NCBI RefSeq assembly: GCF_014200605.1
Contig: NZ_JACHCE010000005.1
Span: 186,001-250,000, forward strand
DNA length: 64,000 nt
Source: Pedobacter cryoconitis
GTDB lineage: Bacteria; Bacteroidota; Bacteroidia; Sphingobacteriales; Sphingobacteriaceae
Reading direction: 5' to 3'
The position numbers and the translations under genes are program-made. The notes beneath the pieces are model-generated. The model saw only the letters and a list, made by a program, of their open reading frames with translations. It had not been told where the DNA came from and made no database searches. Shown piece after piece: positions 1-8,872 of the stretch (positions are counted from its first letter, which is position 1; each line of letters begins with the position of its first letter).

Positions 1-2
1 AT

Positions 3-86
3 ACCCGGGTGGCGAAATTGGCAGACGCACCACCTTGAGGGGGTGGCGCTTGAAAAGGCGTGGCAGTTCGAATCTGCTTCCGGGTA
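3..86 (+). tRNA. tRNA-Leu (anticodon GAG)
   Basis: An 84-nt class II tRNA with a long variable arm. The acceptor strands at 3-9 and 79-85 pair over 7 bp with one G-U, and A86 is the discriminator. The anticodon stem CCACC/GGTGG encloses loop TTGAGGG, giving anticodon GAG, which reads CUC/CUU leucine codons. The T-loop is TTCGAAT. CCA is not encoded. Confidence 0.95.
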
Positions 87-91
87 CTAAT

Positions 92-126
92 AACCGCTCT
101 TAGATATTTCTAAGGCGGTTTTTTTT
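92..126. terminator. Intrinsic terminator after tRNA-Leu
   Basis: AACCGC-CTTAG pairs with CTAAG-GCGGTT around a short AT-rich loop and is followed by a T-run to 126. It ends the tRNA-Leu transcript. It lies just beyond the stop codon of the minus-strand thioesterase, so it could act in both directions. Confidence 0.9.
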
Positions 127-129
127 GCT

Positions 130-840
130 TTATGAAAGTTTCTTCTCTACTACATGATCATGGTAATGTTTTGTGATGATCTTAGCTAACCGTTCTGGAT
201 GATTATAAATGAAAAAATGATCTCCGCTAAGTACCTCATGTTTAAAGTCAGATCTGGTATATTTTGACCAATTCGTAATTTTGTCTGCATGTTCTTCAGT
301 ATCTCCCATTAATGAATATATAGGTACATTAATTGTTGAATCCCTCTCTAGATTATTTTCTTCTGAAATCTCAAAATCTGCTTTTAAGATAGGCATGAAA
401 TAATCGAGTAATTCCTGATTCTCTAAGACCTCCGAAGGCAATCCTCCAAGTTTTTTTACTTCTTTAACAAAGTCTTTTTCATTTAACAGGTACCTTTTTT
501 TATTCTCTGATATTTTAGGGCCTGCATTTCCTGTTACAATAATACCTATTGGACTTATATTATCCAATTCAAGCATTTTTGTCACTTTAAGCGCAAGATA
601 TGCTCCCATACTATGGCCATATATGAGAAATTGTTTTGAATTCAGTTTGCTTTTTACCTGCTTATATACATCCTTTGCCGCTGTATGAAAGTCTGTAATT
701 AATATTTCCCCCGATCTTTTTCCTCTTCCGGGAAGCTCAATTGGTTCAATTGTGAATTCTTGTAGATAGGGGTTCATAAATTTAAAAGAATAACTATTTC
801 CTCCTGCAAAATGAAACATAAATAACTGTGGCTTTGACAT
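130..840 (-). CDS. Type II thioesterase, alpha/beta hydrolase
   Basis: A 236-residue protein of the GrsT/RifR type II thioesterase family, which hydrolyses stalled or mis-primed acyl groups from phosphopantetheine carrier domains of NRPS/PKS lines. The family marks are FHFAGG near residue 10 (oxyanion hole), ELPGRG near 35-40, the nucleophile elbow GHSMG with Ser77, an Asp in the LMGDTEE segment, and GDHFF near the C terminus for the catalytic His. Length matches the family. No signal peptide is seen, so it should be cytoplasmic. No NRPS or PKS gene lies in the window, so its partner is either left of position 1 or elsewhere; on this evidence it is an orphan. The start is the ATG at 840, preceded by an AT-rich gap. 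Confidence 0.85.
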   Translation of the reverse strand: MSKPQLFMFHFAGGNSYSFKFMNPYLQEFTIEPIELPGRGKRSGEILITDFHTAAKDVYKQVKSKLNSKQFLIYGHSMGAYLALKVTKMLELDNISPIGIIVTGNAGPKISENKKRYLLNEKDFVKEVKKLGGLPSEVLENQELLDYFMPILKADFEISEENNLERDSTINVPIYSLMGDTEEHADKITNWSKYTRSDFKHEVLSGDHFFIYNHPERLAKIITKHYHDHVVEKKLS

Positions 841-1144
841 GCTTTATAAATTGGTTTGGGTTAATATTTTAAATTAAATAGGGCTGTGTTTAATCAGATG
901 TTAAATTAAGCTAATTTAATAAATTAACAGATTATGTTCTGGAAAAGAAAAATATATCTGACTTAGCGTAATCTTATTCGTACAGAAGGAGATATCTTAA
1001 GAATATTCATATTGGTGCGGATGATGTTTTTGTGTTGTTTTTTATCACTTCACGTAATTATAGCTGTGGTTGCCGTAATAATATAATGTTGTAAATATTA
1101 TTGAATTACTTTTCCCGTTCTAGACATCTAATTAATCAAAAACA
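841..1144. other. Intergenic region, no gene seen
   Basis: This AT-rich gap separates the minus-strand thioesterase from the small plus-strand ORF and presumably holds both divergent promoters. I see no RNA structure, repeat or convincing coding frame in it. Confidence 0.5.
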
Positions 1145-1360
1145 ATGGGAGCTAATAACGATTTATTCCTCGATATAGTTGAATTCAATGCTAAATCACA
1201 ATTCGTTTCAGACGAACTTAATTCACTTATACTGGCACAAAAAGGAGAAGTATCAATGGAGTACATGACAAACTTATTGAAATGCCGTATTCTTGAACAG
1301 CAGATGAATGAGCTAAAAGGTTTATTGAATAAGCATACCAATAAGGATATCAGCATTTAG
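1145..1360 (+). CDS. Small hypothetical protein (71 aa)
   Basis: A 71-residue soluble protein that I do not recognise. It is rich in Asn, Leu and Glu. Its C-terminal half (CRILEQQMNELKGLLNK) looks like an amphipathic helix or short coiled coil, which would fit a small regulatory or partner protein. It has an isolated ATG, a stop at 1358-1360 and a strong terminator directly behind it, which supports this strand. The opposite strand is also open, but its translation is Cys/Phe/Ser-rich with no family likeness, so I treat it as a shadow. No neighbour suggests a function. Confidence 0.55.
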   Translation: MGANNDLFLDIVEFNAKSQFVSDELNSLILAQKGEVSMEYMTNLLKCRILEQQMNELKGLLNKHTNKDISI

Positions 1361-1374
1361 ATTATGCTTTAATA

Positions 1375-1411
1375 AAAAAGAAGGAAGCTGATATGAAAGC
1401 TTCCTTCTTTT
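1375..1411. terminator. Intrinsic terminator after the small ORF
   Basis: AAGAAGGAAGCT and AGCTTCCTTCTT form a long, nearly perfect stem around a short loop. The T-run on the plus strand ends the 71-aa gene. The matching A-run on the other side lets it act also for the convergent lectin operon. Confidence 0.85.
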
Positions 1412-1445
1412 CTCTGGTATTACTACAATGAAGATTACAGCTTCT

Positions 1446-2396
1446 TTACAAAATCACTAATCTTCCAAAATGACTGCTTCTCTTTCCGTTGGCAGTACCT
1501 GTTGCTGCGAAAGCAGCACCATAAGGGGTAACTGTGCCATCAGCAGCCGTTCTATAACTTTGATATCCTACGAAATTACCGTCAGTTTGAAGTATCCACC
1601 AGCAGTTTGGATAGGCATTATTATTGTCTCCGTTTGCTCTCCATTTGACGTTACCCTGTGGATCTAAAATGCAAACAAATCCGTCATTTCTGAAAAATAA
1701 TTTACCTCCTTCTATTACTGTACTGGATGCCCATAATACAGTATATGGGTTTTCTTTATACAAAACCATATTACCGTCTGACCCAAATACTAAAACGTAT
1801 TCTCCATTTCTAGCTATTTCCTGACCTAATTTTGCAATAAATTCTACATTAGGCTTAATATATCTGGGATCATTCTCAGGAAATTTATTACCACCACCAC
1901 CACCAGGTTCAGTTACTGGATCTGTCCAGTTAAAAATAGGATAGTAGGATCTATTTTCGTATGCTCTTAATGGAGTAGATGTTCCATTAAGAGCATATGT
2001 TAAGTTTACAGGCTGATTTTCATTCAGCAAACTATTGTCAATATGAGCTGTGAATTCTTTTTCGAGCCTTGTACTCGTGCTTCCGAAATCTTTAATGGTA
2101 ACTCTTACTGGTTGATTTAATATATTAAGGGTCGTATTGTTTGCTGGTGTAGTTATACCAACTGTCATATCGAATGGTGAAAAATTACTTGTACCAGGAA
2201 TATAACTCCTTACAAAAGTTACAGTGTATTTTATATCCGTGAACCCGCCGGTTTTAGTAACTTTTATTTTTCCACTATTTAAGTATTGTGCGGAAATAAC
2301 AAAATTCTCTATAGAACCAACATGTTGAGCATTTGATTTTGAATAATCAAGCAGGATGGCTGCAATTATTAGCAGCGCTTTGATATATTTTATCAT
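1446..2396 (-). CDS. Secreted bulb-type (B-)lectin domain protein
   Basis: A 316-residue exported protein with a signal peptide ending near residue 23. Residues about 28-160 are a beta-rich region without a family I can name; a GGGGG linker sits at 165-169. The C-terminal part (about 185-315) looks like a bulb-type mannose-binding lectin domain. The QxDxNxVxY sugar-binding motif is complete at 270-278 (QTDGNFVGY) and has Q replaced by G at 205-213 (GSDGNMVLY). A third, decayed copy lies near 237-251. This domain binds mannose or related glycans in plants and in bacterial LlpA bacteriocins. The gene starts immediately after the stop of the upstream lipoprotein gene, so the two form one operon. 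Function is unknown; glycan binding at the cell surface is inferred. Confidence 0.75.
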   Translation of the reverse strand: MIKYIKALLIIAAILLDYSKSNAQHVGSIENFVISAQYLNSGKIKVTKTGGFTDIKYTVTFVRSYIPGTSNFSPFDMTVGITTPANNTTLNILNQPVRVTIKDFGSTSTRLEKEFTAHIDNSLLNENQPVNLTYALNGTSTPLRAYENRSYYPIFNWTDPVTEPGGGGGNKFPENDPRYIKPNVEFIAKLGQEIARNGEYVLVFGSDGNMVLYKENPYTVLWASSTVIEGGKLFFRNDGFVCILDPQGNVKWRANGDNNNAYPNCWWILQTDGNFVGYQSYRTAADGTVTPYGAAFAATGTANGKRSSHFGRLVIL

Positions 2397-2678
2397 TTAA
2401 TTTTGTGGATTATTGATTTTGTATATTTCTGTTAAATCTGAAAGACTGATCTGATCGGTTCCGAAAATGGAAAACTGTTCAGTTTTTTCATTATAAATCA
2501 TATCACTTGGCTTTACCCTAACAAGTTTTGAATAGTAGCCGGTTAATTCTTCCATTTTGGGTTTTTGAACAATCTCTTCTTTTGGTTGGATTATTTCTTT
2601 TGCACAGCTGCTGGACAAACTGATAACTGCTAATAATAACAATTTTTTTGTTATTGTTTTTGTAATTGTTCTTATCAT
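2397..2678 (-). CDS. Small lipoprotein, lectin partner
   Basis: A 93-residue lipoprotein. A Lys/Thr-rich start, a hydrophobic stretch (KLLLLAVISL) and the lipobox-like SSSC with acylated Cys near residue 25 are followed by a charged region and a short beta-like domain ending NNPQN. I know no family for it. Its TAA stop abuts the ATG of the lectin gene with no gap, so translation is probably coupled. The pair may form a surface complex in which this protein anchors the lectin; that is inference from gene order only. Confidence 0.65.
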   Translation of the reverse strand: MIRTITKTITKKLLLLAVISLSSSCAKEIIQPKEEIVQKPKMEELTGYYSKLVRVKPSDMIYNEKTEQFSIFGTDQISLSDLTEIYKINNPQN

Positions 2679-3005
2679 ATATTTAAATTAATTTTTAAGT
2701 CAAATATATATAATAATATAATTTTTTATTGCACTTTATTGTTGTTTTTGTGAATTTAGTTGTTTTTTTATTAATTTATGATTTAAATATAGGCGCTTTG
2801 TTTCTTTTTGTCTGTTTTAGGGTAGTTTTCTTATAGGTTTCATTAATTGTTATTTATTTTATTAATGATTAATACGCTCAGTGTATGTTATTATAATAAT
2901 AATATATGTTATTCTTCTTAACAATTTAATAACTTCAATGTAGATCCGTATTAAACTGAGAGATACATCTTTGTCGGAATTTTAGTGAATTAAATAAAAC
3001 GATTT
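2679..3005. other. AT-rich divergent intergenic region
   Basis: A 327-bp, very AT-rich region between the minus-strand lipoprotein gene and the plus-strand susC. It must carry both divergent promoters. I see no coding frame or strong hairpin. Confidence 0.5.
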
Positions 3006-6005
3006 ATGAGAAAAAACTACAAGGTAATTTTTATGGTCGCCCATTGTTTGCAGCAGAAATTTTCTCTTCTACTGTTATTCATGCTGACCATTTCAGTGTG
3101 TTCTTTTGCACAACAAAGTAAAATTATTAAGGGAAAGGTAACTGATGAAACTAACGGCGGTTTACCCGGTGTTACAGTAAGGGTTAAAGGTACTAAGGTT
3201 GCCACCTCCACTAATCAGAATGGTGATTTTTCCATACAGATCAGTAATCCGCAGGATATTCTTGTATTTAACATGCTGGGTACGATAACTAAAGAAGTCG
3301 CAGTTGGAAACAATTCAAGTTTAAACATCTCGCTGGTGACTGATAGTAAGTTGCTTAAAGATGTAGTTGTAATTGGTTATGGTACTTCAAGTAAAAAGGA
3401 TTTAACCGGAGCAGTAACCTCGGTTAATGCGGAAGAATTTAATCAGGGTGTAATGACAAGCCCTGCTCAATTGCTGCAAGGTAAGGTTGCCGGATTAAAT
3501 GTGACTAAAAGTGGTGACCCTAACGGCAAGCCGTCAACGATTTTAAGGGGACCTTCTACCTTGCGTGAAGGTGCTGCACAAGAGCCATTTTATGTGATTG
3601 ATGGTGTACCAGGAGCATCAATTGACCTTTTGGCACCAGCAGATATAGAGAATATTGACATTTTAAAAGATGCCTCTTCTACAGCTATTTACGGTTCCAG
3701 GGCTGCAAATGGGGTAATCATTGTAACCACCAAAAGATCTAAAGGGGGACAATCCAGACTTTCTTATAGTGGCTATGGAGCAGTAGAAAGTGTATCTAAA
3801 AAATACGATATGCTTAGCGGACCAGAATTACGTCAGTATCTTAAAGATAATAAACAGACCTTAAACCCTATTGATGATGATGGATCGGATACCAACTGGC
3901 AAAAATTAATTGAAAGAACCGGTTTCTCGCAAAATCATAACTTGTCTTATGGTGGCTCAGGTCAATCTTCAGATTATGGTGCAAGTGTCAATTATTTTAA
4001 TAACCAGGGGATTTTGAAAAATACTTCCTTGAAAAGAACTATTGCCAGAGCTTATATAAACCAGAAATTTTTTAATGACAGGTTGAAATTAGGAATGACT
4101 ATAACGAATAGTGCTTCTACTGGTAACGATGTTTATCAGACGCAGGCACTTTCAAATATGTTATTTTATCTGCCTACAGTAAGTCCTTTTAATGCAAATG
4201 GTACCTATAAGGAAAACTACGACAGAACGGGTAGTGGAACCAGAAATCCACTTTCTATTATTGATAATAATAGTATTGTAAATGTAAATAATAAAACGCT
4301 GATCAATGGAATGGCACAGGTGGACATCTTATCAGGATTGAAATTCACTGCAAGCGTATCCACACAAAAAGATCAGACTAATGCAAGTACTTATTTAAAT
4401 AGCCAGTCGGGACTTGCCAGAGGGGTAAATGGGCAGGCGATTAAGCTGGACATTCTAAATAAGACAGAAGTATTAGAAGGATATTTCAATTATGATAAAA
4501 TGTTTGGTAAGCACAGTGTGAAGTTACTTGGAGGATATTCATGGCAGGAAGATCGTACGAATGATGGTTTTGGGGTGACTACTCAGGGTTTTTCAAATGA
4601 TAACCTTGGAGCCAACAATATATTTTTATCTAATCCTTCATTACTTTCTCAGGTTCCATTCGCAAATCTGGCAATTTCAACTTTGAGGTTAATCTCTTTC
4701 TATGGAAGAGCGCAGTATAATTATGATCAGAAATACCTGTTTCAGGGGTCACTGAGAAAAGATGGTTCATCTGCCTTTGGTAGAAATAGCCGTTGGGGAT
4801 TATTCCCTGCAGTATCTGCCGGATGGAGAATTACAGGAGAAGATTTTATGAAAAGTGTGCCTGCCATCAGTGATTTGAAATTGAGAGTAGGTTATGGTAA
4901 ATCAGGAAATAGCCTGGGCTTTGATGCATTTTCTGCTTTATTAGTCTTTGGAACACCTGCAGGCAGCAGTAAATATCTGAACAATGGGGTAATTAGCAAT
5001 GCCATTGGTCCGGTAAGAAACGAAAATCCGGATTTGAAGTGGGAAAGTACTTCAACAAGCAACTTTGGACTTGATTTTGGTTTATTTGGTAACAGGATTA
5101 CAGGTTCAATTGATTACTATATCAAGAAAACATCAGACCTGATCTATACAGAATATGCGGTTTCTACCACGCAGTTTTTCTTACCTACAATTACAGCCAA
5201 TGTAGGAAAGATCAAAAATACTGGTATTGAATTATCCTTAAATGCTTTGGTCGTTAAAACAAATGACTTTAGCTGGAACACTTCACCAAATATTGCCCAT
5301 AATAAAAATGTCGTACAAACTTTGTCTGATGATTTCTATAAAATTTCTTATATCCAGACTGCACAATTGGGAGGTAAAGGACAATCAGGGAATTATAGCC
5401 AGATCATACAACCGGGTGAAGCTTTAGGGACTTTTAAACTTTGGAATTACGCTGGTAAAAATGACGCAGGTGTAAGTACTTATGTTAATGCAGCCGGACA
5501 AACAATTGCAACACAGCCTTTAACATCTGATGCTAAAATTGCTGGTAATGCACAACCAAAATATATCTATGGCTGGAGTAACAGTTTTACCTATAAAAAA
5601 TTAGATTTCAGCTTCCTTGTACGCGGTGTTTTAGGTAATAAAATCTTAAATGCAACTGCAGCAGGGCTGAATACTCCTGCTGATGCTAAATTGCAGAATA
5701 TCCCAAGATCTACTTTAGGCGAGTCTTTCAATGATGGAAATGCTTACCTGATTTCTGACAGATACCTGGAAAGCGGTTCTTATTTACGTTTGGATAATGC
5801 TACACTGGGTTATACTATCAAACCAAAAACACAATCTGTTAAAGCATTACGTCTGTATGTGACAGCAAATAATTTATTTGTAATTACTAAATACACAGGG
5901 CTGGATCCAGAGATCAGTATTGGAGGTTTAACACCGGGTATTGATAACAACAATTTTTATCCTAAAACCCGCACGTTCAGTCTTGGTATTAACGCATCAT
6001 TTTAA
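3006..6005 (+). CDS. SusC/RagA-family TonB-linked outer-membrane transporter
   Basis: A 999-residue SusC-type TonB-dependent transporter. In order: signal peptide ending near ...SFAQQ; a CarboxypepD-reg-like domain (about 38-115, IIKGKVTDETNGGLPGVTV); the linker VVVIGYGT; a plug domain (about 130-240) with the LLQGKVAGL and YVIDGVPG boxes and DILKDASSTAIYGSRAANGVI; then a 22-strand barrel ending in the aromatic-terminated strand SLGINASF. It lacks an STN signalling domain, so it is not expected to be controlled by an FecR-type anti-sigma factor. It imports a nutrient captured by its SusD partner, whose gene follows 24 bp downstream. The substrate cannot be read from sequence; the PI-PLC-like gene beyond SusD is the only clue. 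Confidence 0.95.
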   Translation: MRKNYKVIFMVAHCLQQKFSLLLLFMLTISVCSFAQQSKIIKGKVTDETNGGLPGVTVRVKGTKVATSTNQNGDFSIQISNPQDILVFNMLGTITKEVAVGNNSSLNISLVTDSKLLKDVVVIGYGTSSKKDLTGAVTSVNAEEFNQGVMTSPAQLLQGKVAGLNVTKSGDPNGKPSTILRGPSTLREGAAQEPFYVIDGVPGASIDLLAPADIENIDILKDASSTAIYGSRAANGVIIVTTKRSKGGQSRLSYSGYGAVESVSKKYDMLSGPELRQYLKDNKQTLNPIDDDGSDTNWQKLIERTGFSQNHNLSYGGSGQSSDYGASVNYFNNQGILKNTSLKRTIARAYINQKFFNDRLKLGMTITNSASTGNDVYQTQALSNMLFYLPTVSPFNANGTYKENYDRTGSGTRNPLSIIDNNSIVNVNNKTLINGMAQVDILSGLKFTASVSTQKDQTNASTYLNSQSGLARGVNGQAIKLDILNKTEVLEGYFNYDKMFGKHSVKLLGGYSWQEDRTNDGFGVTTQGFSNDNLGANNIFLSNPSLLSQVPFANLAISTLRLISFYGRAQYNYDQKYLFQGSLRKDGSSAFGRNSRWGLFPAVSAGWRITGEDFMKSVPAISDLKLRVGYGKSGNSLGFDAFSALLVFGTPAGSSKYLNNGVISNAIGPVRNENPDLKWESTSTSNFGLDFGLFGNRITGSIDYYIKKTSDLIYTEYAVSTTQFFLPTITANVGKIKNTGIELSLNALVVKTNDFSWNTSPNIAHNKNVVQTLSDDFYKISYIQTAQLGGKGQSGNYSQIIQPGEALGTFKLWNYAGKNDAGVSTYVNAAGQTIATQPLTSDAKIAGNAQPKYIYGWSNSFTYKKLDFSFLVRGVLGNKILNATAAGLNTPADAKLQNIPRSTLGESFNDGNAYLISDRYLESGSYLRLDNATLGYTIKPKTQSVKALRLYVTANNLFVITKYTGLDPEISIGGLTPGIDNNNFYPKTRTFSLGINASF

Positions 6006-6029
6006 GCTGTCATTCTATAATTCAACGAA

Positions 6030-7628
6030 ATGAAAAATATATTTTTATTAACGGCGGCATGTGCTGCAATGTTAACCATCACATCCTGTACAAAACTGGA
6101 TGTTAAGGTGGAATCGCAATACGTAAAAGACAATTTTCCTACAACTGATGCAGATTATGCTGCATTATATGGTACCATGTACTCTAATCTTTCTTCGCAA
6201 TTCGGGGTTCCTTACTTCAGGATGCAGGAGATGTCTACTGATGCAGCAATCCTGCCGGCCAGAGATGGGAATTTTGACGATGGCGGACAATACCGACAAT
6301 TACATTATCATACCTGGACATTCGATCACCCTAATGTGAAAACTGTCTGGGAGTGGGGATTTGGCGGTATCAACAATTGTAACCGTTTGATTTCAGTAAC
6401 TAATGGGTCTTCAGTTTCTGATGCGAGGAAAGCAAGTGGAATTACTGAGATCAAGACGATGCGCGCATTGTATTACTTTATGATGATGGATCTTTATGGT
6501 AATATACCAATCATCGATAAGTTTCCGGTAGAAGCAGGTACTTTACCTGGTACAACCAGCAGAGATAAAGTATTTGAATTTATTGAAAAAGAATTGTTGG
6601 CGGTTATTCCTAATTTACCACAAAAATCCGGAGCGAATCAAACATTATTATATGGTAAACCAACCCGTGGAATGGCTTTCGCCCTGCTGGCTAAAATGTA
6701 TTTGAATGCTCAGGTATATACTGGTAAGCCGAGATATACAGAGGCGGTAGCTATGGCTGATAGTGTGATGAAGAATACAACCTATCAGCTGGATGCTAAG
6801 TATTCAGATATATTTGACGTAAATAACGGACCTCAGATTAAAGAGACCATATTCGCTGTCCCTTATGATCAGCAGATACCAGGTAATCAAATGACCAGAT
6901 TTGGATTCTATCCTGCACTTGCAGCTGCTTATGGGATTCCGGGAGTTGGTTTTAGTATTTCAATGAGTACAACCCCTGAATATTATAATAGGTTTACTGA
7001 TGATAATGATATCAGGAAATCTTTCTGGCTGGTTGGTCCGCAATTTGCACCTGATGCAAATAGAAAACCTGATAAGACAAAGCCGGTTTTTATAGCAGGT
7101 ACAACCAATCAAATCGTAATTACGCCAGACCTTATTCTTAAACCGGGTAAGCCAATGGATGTCGGCAATACTGTTGCTGACCAGGCAAAAGGTATCCGTT
7201 CAGTCAAATATTGGCCGGATGTAAACGCTATACAAGCTACACGCTTAAATGGTAATGATATGCCTCTTTTACGTTTGGCAGACGTAATGCTGATGAAAGC
7301 AGAAGCTATTTTACGTGGTGCTGCTCCAACAGCTGTCAATGGAGAAATGCAAACGCCGCTTATTTTAGTGAATAAAATCCGTGCAAGGGCAGGTGCAGAC
7401 GCAGCAACCGTTGTTGATTTAGATATTTTGCTGGACGAAAGAGCAAAGGAATTAAGTTGGGAAGCCTGGAGAAGAAACGATCTGATCCGTTATGGTTTAT
7501 TTGAAAAGGAATATCCTTTGCAAAATGATGTGTTATCAATGAATAAAGATGCGAACAGAAGGATCTATCCGATTCCGGCTACAGAGTTGCAGTTAAACTC
7601 AAACTTAAGACAAAACCCAGGTTATTAA
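6030..7628 (+). CDS. SusD/RagB-family nutrient-binding lipoprotein
   Basis: A 532-residue SusD-like lipoprotein with signal peptide and lipobox TSC near residue 20. It has the usual N-terminal TPR-like half and the SusD hallmarks (EIKTMRALYYFMMMDLYGNIPI, GMAFALLAKMYLNAQVY, and the C-terminal DILLDERAKELSWEAWRRNDLIRYG). It sits as a lid on the SusC barrel at the cell surface and captures the substrate. It follows susC by 24 bp in one operon, and a strong terminator follows its stop, so susCD forms a two-gene unit with possible read-through into the next gene. Confidence 0.95.
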   Translation: MKNIFLLTAACAAMLTITSCTKLDVKVESQYVKDNFPTTDADYAALYGTMYSNLSSQFGVPYFRMQEMSTDAAILPARDGNFDDGGQYRQLHYHTWTFDHPNVKTVWEWGFGGINNCNRLISVTNGSSVSDARKASGITEIKTMRALYYFMMMDLYGNIPIIDKFPVEAGTLPGTTSRDKVFEFIEKELLAVIPNLPQKSGANQTLLYGKPTRGMAFALLAKMYLNAQVYTGKPRYTEAVAMADSVMKNTTYQLDAKYSDIFDVNNGPQIKETIFAVPYDQQIPGNQMTRFGFYPALAAAYGIPGVGFSISMSTTPEYYNRFTDDNDIRKSFWLVGPQFAPDANRKPDKTKPVFIAGTTNQIVITPDLILKPGKPMDVGNTVADQAKGIRSVKYWPDVNAIQATRLNGNDMPLLRLADVMLMKAEAILRGAAPTAVNGEMQTPLILVNKIRARAGADAATVVDLDILLDERAKELSWEAWRRNDLIRYGLFEKEYPLQNDVLSMNKDANRRIYPIPATELQLNSNLRQNPGY

Positions 7629-7637
7629 TTTTCTTTA

Positions 7638-7666
7638 AACAGCCGGCTAATGCCGGCTGTTTTTAT
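7638..7666 (+). terminator. Intrinsic terminator after susD
   Basis: AACAGCCGGC and GCCGGCTGTT form a perfect stem around loop TAAT, followed by a T-rich tract. It lies between susD and the PI-PLC-like gene. An upstream in-frame ATG at 7650 falls inside the hairpin, which argues that the real start of the next gene is 7677. Confidence 0.9.
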
Positions 7667-7676
7667 TTTCACACTT

Positions 7677-8744
7677 ATGATAAAGACAGTTTCCAGCGCA
7701 TTGTTATTGTTCATCTTTCCACTATCGCTACTAAAAAACGGGGATGATTTACCAATCAATAAAATTCAGGTTATAGGTTCACACAATAGTTATAAGAAAG
7801 CCATTGATTCTCATCTTTTTGAAAAGATCAAACAAAAAGATTCTGTATCGGCCAGTAAAATAGACTATGAGCATATCAGTGTGACGGCGCAGCTTGATAT
7901 GGGCTTAAGAAATCTTGAGATTGATGTCTATGCTGATTCAAAAGGAGGCAAATATGCACATCCCAGGGGGCTGGACTGGGTAAAAGATCAGGCTCCTTAT
8001 GATGTGAACAAAGAAATGGAGGCGCCTGGTTTTAAGGTTTTTCATATACAGGACCTGGATTTCAGAAGTGATTTTCTGACCTTGAAAGGCGGTCTGGAGA
8101 AATTGAAACAATGGTCAGATGCTCATCCTGATCATACACCAATATTCATCACCTTAGAGGCTAAAGACGATAAAATGAAAGGTGAAGGTTATAGTGACCC
8201 TGAACCATTCAATGCAGAATTATTCAACCAGCTTGACCAGGCATTATTAGCAGGTCTTGGTAAGAATAAAATCATCACACCCGATCAGGTCAGGGGAAAT
8301 TATAAAACATTAGCAGCAGCAGTTTCCAGGGATAACTGGCCAACGCTGAAACAGGCCAGGGGTAAATTCCTGTTTATTCTTGATCAGAAAGGAGAGAAGA
8401 TGGAGCTTTATATTAAAGGGCACCCTTCGCTTAAAGGAAGAGTTTTATTTGCTAATGCAGAAGCTGGAAGGCCCGAAGCTGGAATGATGATTATCAATAA
8501 TGCTAAAGACCCGCTGATACCTCAGCTGATTAAAAAAGGATATATTATCCGTACAAGGGCAGACTCTGATACACAAGAAGCAAGGAACAATGACCGCTCC
8601 AATTTTGATGCAGCATGTGCTTCCGGTGCGCAGATTATTACTACTGATTATTACCTGAAGAGTACCCATTTTAAATCTGAGTATGCTATAAGCTTTGAAA
8701 ATGGGAAGTATTTCAGGCTTAATCCGTTTTTCAAATCATATTGA
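7677..8744 (+). CDS. Secreted Ca2+-dependent PI-PLC-like phosphodiesterase
   Basis: A 355-residue exported protein. I start it at the ATG at 7677, which gives a clean signal peptide (MIKTVSSALLLFIFPLSL) and places the start beyond the terminator hairpin. It resembles the Ca2+-dependent phosphoinositide phospholipase C-like family: SHNSY (first catalytic His near residue 36), the LDMGLRNLEIDVY acidic metal-site strand, the HIQDLDF segment with a second His, IFITLEAKDD, and a C-terminal barrel end with IITTDYYL. The family cleaves phosphodiester head groups of inositol phospholipids. The following SusCD operon also ends in a phosphoester hydrolase gene. The reaction is inferred from the family; no substrate is shown by sequence. 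Confidence 0.8.
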   Translation: MIKTVSSALLLFIFPLSLLKNGDDLPINKIQVIGSHNSYKKAIDSHLFEKIKQKDSVSASKIDYEHISVTAQLDMGLRNLEIDVYADSKGGKYAHPRGLDWVKDQAPYDVNKEMEAPGFKVFHIQDLDFRSDFLTLKGGLEKLKQWSDAHPDHTPIFITLEAKDDKMKGEGYSDPEPFNAELFNQLDQALLAGLGKNKIITPDQVRGNYKTLAAAVSRDNWPTLKQARGKFLFILDQKGEKMELYIKGHPSLKGRVLFANAEAGRPEAGMMIINNAKDPLIPQLIKKGYIIRTRADSDTQEARNNDRSNFDAACASGAQIITTDYYLKSTHFKSEYAISFENGKYFRLNPFFKSY

Positions 8745-8872
8745 TGTTACTCTTTTCTAGTGTTTTATCTTCGTCTTAACAATTTGATTACATTGGGACT
8801 TTAAAGATTTTACGGAAAATTTATTTAATATTGACCGGGATCTTCCATCAAACATAGGGGGCAGGTCTGATT

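Noticed and set aside
1132..1356. Minus-strand reading frame opposite the 71-aa protein
   Set aside because: Cys/Ser/Phe-rich composition and no family likeness; the plus-strand frame has a terminator behind it.
7650..7676. Upstream ATG as start of the PI-PLC-like gene
   Set aside because: It falls inside the susD terminator hairpin and spoils the signal peptide; 7677 is better.
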